55,299 nt of DNA from Bacteroidota bacterium (GTDB taxonomy: Bacteria > Bacteroidota > Bacteroidia > UBA7662 > CANHCV01). Where the stretch lies: positions 1 through 55,299 of the forward strand of contig CANHCV010000010.1 of NCBI GenBank assembly GCA_947459245.1, read 5' to 3'. Made by a program: the position numbers and the translations under genes. Below the pieces are notes generated by a model. It was not told the origin of the DNA. It worked only from the letters and a program-made list of their open reading frames with translations, and searched no databases. Position 1 is the first letter of the stretch; each line of letters starts with the position of its first letter. Of this stretch, positions 37,801-45,745 are shown piece by piece.

Positions 37801-39835
37801 AAGCATTGCCAACATAACAACCATTGAACAGCATGAATGGATATTTCCCTTGATTTCCATACTCATTGGGCTGTCCAATATCAATGGCAAGGGTATTCGT
37901 TGATCCGTGTCCGAAATAGCTAAAAATGCCCAGTCCTTGGTTTACCTTATCAATGATTTCTCCCTTTAACTTGTTGGAAACAGGAAGAGTAGTATTTTTT
38001 TCCACTTTGTAGGTGAAAGCCCCAAAAGGAATTCCACGGATGGAATCGAAAAAAGCATTTTGATATTGGGCAATATCGTTCAATTCAAAGGCCGACTTTG
38101 CTCCCGTAATTAAAGCCATTTCCTTTTGCCAAACGGCTGGCGGTGCCGTTTCCGTGGATCGAATTTTACTCAAAAAGAATTCAGCTTCGGCATTTGTGCG
38201 TGCAGAAATTCGACCGGTGGGCAAGGCGGGCTCCAAACGTGAACCACCTAATCCAGAAGTTAGAAGGATATCTGAGGCCGGATTTCCCATGGTGGGAATC
38301 AAATTGTTGAGAACAGAAATATTTGCTCTTGGTTTTCGAACATAATCGGAAACATATCCTTTCCCTACCAACAATAAGAATTGGGGGGCTTGAGCTTGGG
38401 TGCCAATGAGGTATTGGATGTAGTTTCGTATGGCCAACGGGTGCTGAATTCCAAAAGAAAACTGGTCGTAAAGGTCCAAAATATTGACCAATGCCACCCG
38501 ATAACCGCCTCCTTGCACCGATGAACGGTAGGTGGCATGAGCAATCGTGGCGTTTTGCAAGGTCGGATGGAAAATCATGATGTACTGCGGATTCACCGGG
38601 GTTTGGTGATTGACCATTCTTACCGGCCACAAACTATCAATGAGTAATGGATGCGAAAAATAATCGAACAAAAAGTATTGATAAGCCGGCCCCGTTCCGG
38701 GCAACATGGTGTTGAAACTATTCCCCACAACGCTTCCTCGAATGGCATATCGCTGTTGAAGGTCGAACAACATGGGACTTGCCAATGCAGCATTTTTAAA
38801 CGGCGAAAATCGAAGGTAGGGAGAAGCCGATGTTCCTTCGAAAGCAAACCTTCGTTGAGTAGTATCGCTCATTTCAAAGGTTCGGGGGTACGTTAATTGG
38901 GCGTAACTGAACGCGATGGCATCAACGGCCAGATTTTGATCGTCAACAATGGTTAATGTAAATGTGGGGTTGTTCACCAAAGTAGGAAAAACAAATCTCT
39001 TTTTCACTCTGGTTAATCCATAAAAAAGGGTATCCAACAATACCGTTGTTCCTTGTTTCACTTGAATGTGATGGTTGTAACCGGATGGTATATTGGAAAC
39101 ATCGGCATTGGAAACTCCATAAAATTGAAGATCCAACGTACATGGAACTGCTTGGGTAGATTTAAAAGGAGTTAAAAAGGAAAAATTGAAATTCACATCT
39201 TGCCGAACCGGTGCAGCGGTGGGGTTATTAATCACTTGAACCCTCTGCCCCATCCAGCCCTCGCCTTCTCCCATCTCACTGAAATAATTGGAAAAGTAGG
39301 GAACTCCTAAATAATAGGAAGTGGTATCTACCCTAGTAACTGTGTGATAATAAAACAATTCCGGATTACCAACAGTATTAGACCCATCAAAATCTTGGAA
39401 ACGTACTCCGGGTTGATTTCCAACTGTTAGGAAATAAACCGACGTATCGCTGTATAATGAAACGAAGGATTGAGGCAGGGACGTTCGCGGAACATACAAA
39501 CTGCTATCCAACCAGCCGTCGTTCGGGGTTGCGTGAAAAAGAAAGAAATCCGATGGATCAAAAACTCCATCCGATTGTCCTTCAGCATACAACGGCACTT
39601 CTACTCCTTTGCAAAAAAGCTGAACGTTTCGCGGATCAATGGTGGAAGGAAAACCCCCATTCACCATTTTTTGAAAATCGATTTTGTAAACGCCTTCTTT
39701 TCCAATTTTAATTTTTCGATAGGCTTGATTAAGGTTTACCCATGAATTGGAAAAAGGTTGAGCAAAAACCTTCATTACAAACAATAAAGAGAAGGCAAGA
39801 AACGCCCATTTTTTACTTTTGCACCGTTTACTCAT
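34817..39835 (-). CDS. porU2: C25 (gingipain-type) peptidase, T9SS sortase PorU2-like, with C-terminal FlgD/CTD-like domain
   Basis: C25 region with catalytic-type His and Cys (GIFSYFGHGSTNTLAID...FMLFNGCYVGNAFED); C-terminal FPYPNPFTTQTRFVFTLTG...AWDGTDQFGDRLGNGVYFYRVLV; start trimmed to MSKRCKSKKWAFLAFSLL. Confidence 0.82.
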   Translation of the reverse strand: MSKRCKSKKWAFLAFSLLFVMKVFAQPFSNSWVNLNQAYRKIKIGKEGVYKIDFQKMVNGGFPSTIDPRNVQLFCKGVEVPLYAEGQSDGVFDPSDFFLFHATPNDGWLDSSLYVPRTSLPQSFVSLYSDTSVYFLTVGNQPGVRFQDFDGSNTVGNPELFYYHTVTRVDTTSYYLGVPYFSNYFSEMGEGEGWMGQRVQVINNPTAAPVRQDVNFNFSFLTPFKSTQAVPCTLDLQFYGVSNADVSNIPSGYNHHIQVKQGTTVLLDTLFYGLTRVKKRFVFPTLVNNPTFTLTIVDDQNLAVDAIAFSYAQLTYPRTFEMSDTTQRRFAFEGTSASPYLRFSPFKNAALASPMLFDLQQRYAIRGSVVGNSFNTMLPGTGPAYQYFLFDYFSHPLLIDSLWPVRMVNHQTPVNPQYIMIFHPTLQNATIAHATYRSSVQGGGYRVALVNILDLYDQFSFGIQHPLAIRNYIQYLIGTQAQAPQFLLLVGKGYVSDYVRKPRANISVLNNLIPTMGNPASDILLTSGLGGSRLEPALPTGRISARTNAEAEFFLSKIRSTETAPPAVWQKEMALITGAKSAFELNDIAQYQNAFFDSIRGIPFGAFTYKVEKNTTLPVSNKLKGEIIDKVNQGLGIFSYFGHGSTNTLAIDIGQPNEYGNQGKYPFMLFNGCYVGNAFEDNSLGEKFTLANQIGASGWLAHSYLGLVPYLGELSKRFFGSVQRNYGQPVGVHLQNAMRSFQGIGGEYAKIHIQQAIFQGDPAMRLFSPPKPDFSISSSDVYLDPDPANALMDSISLKILINNAGRSTDDSINIHVGRKVENGIDTFGIPIRIKPPYNKGLYSYTFRSPGQKYQGSNQFTVILDSLNEVDELDNWINNRVQYKYFLPGNGITVIAPADFDIVGTNTLKILLQYSDLKNISTPVILEIDTLPTFNSGFRQRLFPSSPNNLIEVNVPISGLQDSLVFFMRAKLDLPDTAGGYWINRTFTRLIGQKTGWSQSHPEHWKTTTLDSLIFNPVNRMFAYDSLSVELKVLMERFATSGRGFYISGKQPPGSGSVNGAGVCSGRNLIVADFNGKTLEPSYYLACGSTTNYRSYAAFNMSLSADRTRFVDHINRTIPKGNFVCVSSYYPGSTSRPFIQVYNWNDSVMQALASIGVDTNLVRGVTNDSMSIGIIGRKGWNYGTASFGSLLDTNIANAGLDTFGLTRVVKIPFSKGRITSIPIGPVKEWDSFTWDWNTLDSIKVDPFKSTFDTVSVSIVGIDSTGQEVHLLGPTTDSMIYLKSISAQAYPKIKLVFEGIDPTDFSAPQLKIWSVNFQPLLEGTMLAGDYYRFYSDSIQEGDSIQMEYAFKNIGNEVLSDYQIRYRITNANRVTTEVFSSKLDSLLPNQLVRLKQKFPTEGLAGSNSIELSVLPNQAQGERILSNNYAKDRFVVIKDRKAPLLEVELDQRPLINQEIVSPNPIFQFRITDENPFFSLNDTTHLKVFLKVPGAFDFEPIYFASGLLKWENTGKTNVGEATFSPKNLVDGLFELKVEGFDYSENPSGKVSYQSTFQVINQSSISNFFPYPNPFTTQTRFVFTLTGSEIPDEISIQIYAISGRLVREITQREIGPLRIGHNVSSFAWDGTDQFGDRLGNGVYFYRVLVKQKGEKMNEFKTSGDRFFKNGMGKLYLMR

Positions 39836-39866
39836 TGACACAAAAATACTGAGAGTGACGCTATTA

Positions 39867-40382
39867 TCACGATAATTTCTGAATAATATCCAACGATTGA
39901 TCGAATTCAAACGCCGCCAATGGAGTTTGCAATTCAAGAAGAACATTTTTTTGAATATCGGTCAAGTTCGAGGAGCTCAAAATTTCACGACAAATGTCTA
40001 CCGCTGCAGGATCATTTTCTTCAATGCATGATTTTAACTCCTCCATTTTCAATCGAATACCTTTTGAAGTAGAATCGGAATATGGGAATTTCTTTCCAGC
40101 GCTTCTTTTGAGTTCTTTTCTTGAAAACGTGAGTTTTGGGAAATTTATAACATCAAAAAAAACAGGACTTTTCAATTGCTCATCGCGTTGTTCATTTCGG
40201 GGGCTTACCGATTCTAACTCAGCCTCAAAAGAAATTTTAGTATCGGTAATGTCTTGTTTTGACGCTACTATTTTTCCAAAAAACTGATTGAACAATTCGG
40301 AAACATTGACAATCATCCTGTGGCGCACTTTGAATACGATTTCGGAGAGTGCAGAATCCTCAATCAAAGAAGCTTCATTCAT
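39867..40382 (-). CDS. YceI-like protein (N-terminal half of a YceI domain) with a helical C-terminal tail
   Basis: SLIEDSALSEIVFKVRHRMIVNVSELFNQFFGKIVASKQDITDTKISFEAELESVSPRNEQRDEQLKSPVFFDVINFPKLTF matches the YceI N-terminal pattern; no secretion signal. Confidence 0.7.
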   Translation of the reverse strand: MNEASLIEDSALSEIVFKVRHRMIVNVSELFNQFFGKIVASKQDITDTKISFEAELESVSPRNEQRDEQLKSPVFFDVINFPKLTFSRKELKRSAGKKFPYSDSTSKGIRLKMEELKSCIEENDPAAVDICREILSSSNLTDIQKNVLLELQTPLAAFEFDQSLDIIQKLS

Positions 40383-41155
40383 CATTTTATTTTCACTCCA
40401 AGTTGAACAGGACAATGATCTGAATGAACAATATCGTGAAGAATATCAGCCGAAATAAGTTGTTTTTCTAAATTTTTTGAGGCTAAAAGGTAATCAATCC
40501 TCCAACCTTTGTTGTTTGCCCTTGCTCCTGCACGGAAAGTCCACCAACTGTAGCGATGAACAGCATTCGGATGAAAAAATCGGAAGGTATCGATCCAACC
40601 CAAATCCAAAAACGATGCAAACCATTGTCGCTCTTCCGGTTTGAAACCGCTAACATCCTTGTTTCGAATGGGATCATGGATGTCAATGGCTTCACGGCAA
40701 ATATTGAAGTCGCCACCAAGGATCAAATTGGGAAATTCCTTTCGAGTGTTTTCGATCCAAGTTGTAAATTTATCAAGCGTTTCCATCTTGAAAGCTTGCC
40801 TTTCTTCGCCCGAAGTTCCACTGGGAAGATAGAGACTCAGTACCGAAAACTGTTCAAAATCAACCCGAATAAATCGGCCTTCGTTATCCAGCTCTTCCAT
40901 TCCTGAACCGATTTGGAATCCGATTGCTTTCTGCTTAAAAAGCACACCTACCCCACTGTATCCCTTCTTTTGAGCAGAATGCCAAATGGCTTGATAACCT
41001 AAAGGTTGGTACCATTCAACCGGAATCTGATCTTCTGTTGCTTTAATTTCTTGAAAAAGAACTACATCTGCATTCTCTTTTTGAAGAAAATCGAACAAGC
41101 CTTTTGAAGCCGCAGAACGAATTCCGTTTACGTTGTAAGAAAGGATTTTCATCAT
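40382..41155 (-). CDS. xth: Exodeoxyribonuclease III
   Basis: MKILSYNVNGIRSAASKGLFDFLQKENADVVLFQEIKATEDQIP...GGDFNICREAIDIHDP...WWTFRAGARANNKGWRIDYLLAS...SDHCPVQL. Confidence 0.96.
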   Translation of the reverse strand: MMKILSYNVNGIRSAASKGLFDFLQKENADVVLFQEIKATEDQIPVEWYQPLGYQAIWHSAQKKGYSGVGVLFKQKAIGFQIGSGMEELDNEGRFIRVDFEQFSVLSLYLPSGTSGEERQAFKMETLDKFTTWIENTRKEFPNLILGGDFNICREAIDIHDPIRNKDVSGFKPEERQWFASFLDLGWIDTFRFFHPNAVHRYSWWTFRAGARANNKGWRIDYLLASKNLEKQLISADILHDIVHSDHCPVQLGVKIK

Positions 41156-41916
41156 TTCACCACCACAGAAACCTTCATGACGATGTCTTTTTTAGGACGA
41201 TCACCGGGCATGGTAGGTTCAGCAGCAATTTTATCAATCACATCCAAGCCTTCAATCACTTCACCAAAAACGGTGTATTGCATATCTAAAAAGGGAGTTC
41301 CTCCAAGATTAGCATAGGCTTGCGTTTGTTCAGGCGTGTAACGAACACCTGTTTGCCCCCCCATTTGGGTAAGTTGTGCGGCTGGAATTTTTTGACCTTG
41401 AACAATGTAAAACTGGGAGCCGCTGGATGCTTTTTCTGGATTATTGGTACGAGCAGCGGCCAATGCGCCTTTCTTATGAATGTACTCTGCGCGAAACTCC
41501 GCTGGGATGGTGTAACTCGGACCACCCATTCCGTATTGAGCTCCTGGTTGAGGATTCTTTGAATCGGGATCTCCTCCTTGAATCATGAAGCTGCCAATAA
41601 CGCGATGAAAAATGGTTCCATCGAAATAACCTTCTTGGGCTAGTTTAATGAAATTAGCTCGGTGAAGGGGGGTATTTTCGTACAAACGAACAACCATATC
41701 ACCATGAATGGTTGAAATCTTTACCAAAGTATCAGGGGTGTTAGTCATTTTACTTGAATTTTGAGTTTTTGCAGTGAACGAAGTTTTGGGAGTGGTTTTC
41801 GGGGTTGTTTTGGAGGAAACAGCAGCTTTAGGTTTAGAAGATGAAACCGGCTTTTTCGGTTGACTGTAAACCGATAAAGAAAGAAGAGTTAATCCAAGGA
41901 AAAGCAATTTTTTCAT
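41152..41916 (-). CDS. Peptidyl-prolyl cis-trans isomerase, cyclophilin type, secreted
   Basis: Signal peptide, Ser/Thr/Lys-rich linker, then GDMVVRLYENTPLHRANFIKLAQEGYFDGTIFHRVIGSFMIQGGDP...GSQFYIVQG. Confidence 0.95.
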   Translation of the reverse strand: MKKLLFLGLTLLSLSVYSQPKKPVSSSKPKAAVSSKTTPKTTPKTSFTAKTQNSSKMTNTPDTLVKISTIHGDMVVRLYENTPLHRANFIKLAQEGYFDGTIFHRVIGSFMIQGGDPDSKNPQPGAQYGMGGPSYTIPAEFRAEYIHKKGALAAARTNNPEKASSGSQFYIVQGQKIPAAQLTQMGGQTGVRYTPEQTQAYANLGGTPFLDMQYTVFGEVIEGLDVIDKIAAEPTMPGDRPKKDIVMKVSVVVK

Positions 41917-41954
41917 GTTCTTATTTTTTTACAAAAGTACACAATTGCACATAA

Positions 41955-41982
41955 AAAAAGAGGTCAAAAAATGACCTCTTTT
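41955..41982 (-). terminator. Hairpin terminator downstream of tRNA-His
   Basis: AAAGAGGTCA-AAAAA-TGACCTCTTT; minus-strand read ends in a T-run. Confidence 0.75.
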
Positions 41983-41984
41983 CG

Positions 41985-42059
41985 GGTGACTAATGGGATT
42001 CGAACCCACGACCAACGGAACCACAACCCGCTACTCTAACCGACTGAGCTATAGCCACC
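41985..42059 (-). tRNA. tRNA-His (GTG anticodon)
   Basis: Minus strand GGTGGCTATAGCTCAGTCGGTTAGAGTAGCGGGTTGTGGTTCCGTTGGTCGTGGGTTCGAATCCCATTAGTCACC; anticodon loop TTGTGGT (GTG); G-1 and C73 as expected for tRNA-His; no encoded CCA. Confidence 0.95.
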
Positions 42060-42138
42060 AGATTTTGTGGGTGCAAAAATAACATTTTGAACCAATCAAC
42101 CAAAATTTTCTTCACTTTTTTTTCGTTATTTTCGCAGC

Positions 42139-43614
42139 ATGAAAAAAGGAATCTTCTGTTTACTTCTTTTGTTTTCGGTGAATTGCCTTTTTTCCCAATC
42201 CATCCCACTTGAGGTGGTTAACGTTGATCGTACTTCGGTCGACGAATCGTTGTACCCCGGTGCTCAAAAACTGCAAGGGAACATTCATTTTAAACAAGGA
42301 GATGCTCATTTGTACTGCGATTCGGGGTATTTTTATCCGTCTCAGAACCGATTGCTCGCAAAAGGCCAAGTTCGTCTCATTCAAGAAGCTTTTAAAGCCA
42401 CCTGTTTTGAATTGGATTATTCAGGAGAAACCCGTTTGGCACTGTTGCAAGGTGGTGTTCAGTTAACGGAAGAAAATCAACGATTGCGTACGCAGCGGGT
42501 GGAATACCGAACTGATACCCGGGTGGGAAGTTATCGAACCAAAGGACAAATTGATGCACCCGGGATTCGCGCAACTTCCGATTCCGGATATTTCTATCGG
42601 GATCAGTCGTTGGTACTGTTGATTGGAAATGCCCAAATAGAAGACAAAACCGTTTCCATTAAGGCAGATAGCATAGGATTTCGAAAAGATATCGAGCAGT
42701 TGCAGTTTTTTCAAAAAACCAAATTTTTGCTGGATGGCCAAAAAGGAATGTGCAATGGAGGGTTTTACTCAAAATTAAATCAACAAGCAACATTATTGAA
42801 CGGCGTTCGAATGACCGATAGCGCTGGGAATGAGTTGCTATGCGATACGTTTGTGTGGAACAAAAAGTTGAATTCCCAGGAAGTTCGTGGCCCTTTTTCC
42901 CTGAAAGATTCGTCAAACAGCCAATGCATTTGGGGGAATTACCTGAAACGTTGGGCAACCAACGACTCGATTTTCGTTTCGAAAAACGTTTTGGTTAGGT
43001 GGATCGATGAAAAAGATACAACCTATTTATTTACCGATACCTTAACTGGAAACCCTTTGGCGTATTTTTCTTTCCCAGAAAATCACTTGAAAAACGATTC
43101 CATGTTGGGCATTTGTGGTTTTTTGAAATACAACAAGGCAGATTCATCCATTTTTTTAGAAAAGAACCCCATGATTTGGAACGATGATTTTCAAGTTTCT
43201 GCCCAGCGAATGGTCCAAAAAAAGTCAGGAAAGAAGCAATGGGTAGAATGTTTTGATTCGTGTTATGTTTTGCAATGGGTAGATTGTTGCCATACCAATC
43301 AAATAAAGTCCGACTCACTTGTCCTTACCTTTTCAACCGATCAGTCCAAAGAAATGCTTGCCAATGGTCGTGTATCCACGATTTATTACGATGTAACGGG
43401 AAAGAAAATTGAACGAGAAACGGAGGTTCAAGCTGAAAAACTCACGGCGATTTGGGAAGCTGGAAAAATTAAATTCCTCTCGTACCAACAACATCCGAAA
43501 ATAAAACTTCAAAGGCCCGAGAAGAAAGGCAAGAAGTTGGATGGAATCAATCCGAAACGGGAAAAATACTTTGAAGAGTTGTTCTTTTGGACAAAAATTA
43601 ATCGCATTTACTAA
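42139..43614 (+). CDS. OstA-like (LptA/OstA) outer-membrane/LPS transport protein
   Basis: Signal peptide; GAQKLQGNIHFKQGDAHLYCDSGYFYPSQNRLLAKGQVRL..., repeated OstA-like beta-jellyroll pattern. Confidence 0.82.
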   Translation: MKKGIFCLLLLFSVNCLFSQSIPLEVVNVDRTSVDESLYPGAQKLQGNIHFKQGDAHLYCDSGYFYPSQNRLLAKGQVRLIQEAFKATCFELDYSGETRLALLQGGVQLTEENQRLRTQRVEYRTDTRVGSYRTKGQIDAPGIRATSDSGYFYRDQSLVLLIGNAQIEDKTVSIKADSIGFRKDIEQLQFFQKTKFLLDGQKGMCNGGFYSKLNQQATLLNGVRMTDSAGNELLCDTFVWNKKLNSQEVRGPFSLKDSSNSQCIWGNYLKRWATNDSIFVSKNVLVRWIDEKDTTYLFTDTLTGNPLAYFSFPENHLKNDSMLGICGFLKYNKADSSIFLEKNPMIWNDDFQVSAQRMVQKKSGKKQWVECFDSCYVLQWVDCCHTNQIKSDSLVLTFSTDQSKEMLANGRVSTIYYDVTGKKIERETEVQAEKLTAIWEAGKIKFLSYQQHPKIKLQRPEKKGKKLDGINPKREKYFEELFFWTKINRIY

Positions 43615-45736
43615 GCCATTGCTCGGCCTGAGGATACCCCATTCTTTTTGCTGTTTTGATGGCCTCGCATCCTTTAGAAAGTTGGGAGCCGTCTTTAATG
43701 TACGCTACTCCCAAATTGTAGTACACTTCCGCCGTTTTCTGATCTAGAAGCAATAACCGTTCTCCATCTTGAATGGCTTCTTGGTAATGCGAGTGGTTGA
43801 TGTTTAAAATCGTGCGATTCAATAGAAAATCAGGGTTATTGGGATCAAGTTCAATGGCTGTGGAATAATTTGCCAAGGCTTTATCATAGTTTCCTTTTCC
43901 GGCATACAAATTTCCACGGGTATAAAAAACCAATCCGTTTTTCGGGTCCAACTTCTCCCATTCCGCCAAATACGGCAATGCATCATTGAGGTCGCCCAAT
44001 TTGGCCGCTGCGAAGGCAAGGTTTGGATAAATATCTCCAGCTTTCTCAGGTAGGTTTTTCAAGGCGATTTCAAGGTCTTTTTTCCCTGTACCGTAATCTT
44101 GTAGCGCCAGGCTAACCACTCCTTTGAGCAGGTAAGCTTGGTAGTAATTGGGAGAAAGTTTGATGCATTGGATGAGCGCCACATTGGATGCAGGATAGTC
44201 GTTTAACTTGTAGCAAACGTTCGCAAGTTGATAAAACACCTTTCCATTATCGGGTTGAATTTGAGTGTTCTTAATTCTCAACGATTTGGCCTCCAGGAGT
44301 TGTTTTGTTTGTTCGTAACAATAGGCCAAATTGCTGATGACCATGGCATCATCACCATTTTTATCCAAATATTTTTCAAATCCAGCTATGGCTAAATCGT
44401 ATTTTTTCTCATTGAGATTGGCATAAGATTCGATCAGTTGAGCGTTTTTTGAATTCGGATTTTCACGTTGCGCTTTTTCTGCATAGAGATTAAATTTCTC
44501 TGAATCAAATATCTTTTGGCTGTAAATAAAAGCGAGCATCGCATACGTTTGTGCACCGGAATATCCAGGCAAAGTAGATTCCAAGATTTTCGCGGCCTCG
44601 ACGTAATTCCCTGACAAATAATAGGCCTTCCCTAACAAATAAGTTGCTTCTGGTTTACTAGCAAATGAACTTTTTAATTCAGTTGCTTTTTCAAGCAACT
44701 GAGGATCCTTCATTTCCATTAAACATTTCAACAATTGGGATTTCCCTTCGTAGTTGTTAGGATCAATTTCTACAACTTTTTGAGCGTCCTTTAATGCACT
44801 TTCAAAGTCCTTTTTTCGGTAATAAACAATCGATCGATTTAATAATGCAGAAGCATTCCGTTTATTATTTTCGATGGATTGATTCAAGAGCGTGAGTGCT
44901 TCATCTAAATTCCCTTCCTCAATATGGCTTTTTGCTAGATTTACTTCCAAAAAATCGGCCTTGTACCCTAACGAACTCAGCGTAGCAATCGTTTCTTTAA
45001 ATTTAACCTTCTGCCCTGTTTTCTGATAAATCATCGCCAATTGGGAATATGCAACCACTTGATTGGGTTGAATAGCAATCACCTTTTCCAATACCTTTTG
45101 AGCTTCTTGATCATTTCCCAATCGAGTCAATGCCTCAGATTTCCATAACAACGTTTCAATATGGTTGGGTGTAATGCTCAATCGTTTATCAAATTCATCA
45201 ACCGCCTTTTGATACGATTTTAAGGAATAGAAAACAAAACCTTTGTTAAACAGCAGATTTTTCTCATTTGGGAATTTCTCCAAACCTTTATTGCACCATT
45301 CCTCAGCAACAGGAAAATCTTGCATCCGAATAAAACTCAAAGAGATAAATCGGTATGCGTAGGAAATCAACTCATTTTGATTGGACTGACTAATTACTTT
45401 TTTGAAATCCTCAACGGCGCCAGAATAATTTTTAGTGTGATACTGAGCATAACCACGTCGATTATACGAATCATAGGTTTTGTAGTTCAAAGAAATGGAA
45501 CTATCGAAATCGTTGATTGCTTTGAAATAGTCTTCCTTCGCTAAACGGGTAACACCACGATTGTAATAGGCAATTCCACTCGGTTTTTGTTGAATTTCTT
45601 GATTCAAAAATTCTTCAGCCAAACTAAAATTCCCCTTTGAAAATGCTTCATTGGCGAGTTGAATGTTGCTTTGGGCATACCCTCTATTCCAACAAAGACT
45701 TGAGAATAAGATTAAGAGGAAAAACCGATTACTCAT
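43598..45736 (-). CDS. Secreted tetratricopeptide-repeat protein
   Basis: Signal peptide then many TPR units (AYYNRGVTRLAKEDYFKAINDFDSSISLN, GNYDKALANYSTAIELDPNNPDFLLNRTIL). Confidence 0.88.
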   Translation of the reverse strand: MSNRFFLLILFSSLCWNRGYAQSNIQLANEAFSKGNFSLAEEFLNQEIQQKPSGIAYYNRGVTRLAKEDYFKAINDFDSSISLNYKTYDSYNRRGYAQYHTKNYSGAVEDFKKVISQSNQNELISYAYRFISLSFIRMQDFPVAEEWCNKGLEKFPNEKNLLFNKGFVFYSLKSYQKAVDEFDKRLSITPNHIETLLWKSEALTRLGNDQEAQKVLEKVIAIQPNQVVAYSQLAMIYQKTGQKVKFKETIATLSSLGYKADFLEVNLAKSHIEEGNLDEALTLLNQSIENNKRNASALLNRSIVYYRKKDFESALKDAQKVVEIDPNNYEGKSQLLKCLMEMKDPQLLEKATELKSSFASKPEATYLLGKAYYLSGNYVEAAKILESTLPGYSGAQTYAMLAFIYSQKIFDSEKFNLYAEKAQRENPNSKNAQLIESYANLNEKKYDLAIAGFEKYLDKNGDDAMVISNLAYCYEQTKQLLEAKSLRIKNTQIQPDNGKVFYQLANVCYKLNDYPASNVALIQCIKLSPNYYQAYLLKGVVSLALQDYGTGKKDLEIALKNLPEKAGDIYPNLAFAAAKLGDLNDALPYLAEWEKLDPKNGLVFYTRGNLYAGKGNYDKALANYSTAIELDPNNPDFLLNRTILNINHSHYQEAIQDGERLLLLDQKTAEVYYNLGVAYIKDGSQLSKGCEAIKTAKRMGYPQAEQWLSKCD

Positions 45737-45745
45737 TCAACAAAT

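Noticed and set aside
41757-41870. Low-complexity Ser/Thr/Lys/Pro stretch in the cyclophilin gene (KTTPKTTPKTSFTAKT)
   Set aside because: An ordinary flexible linker between signal peptide and PPIase domain.
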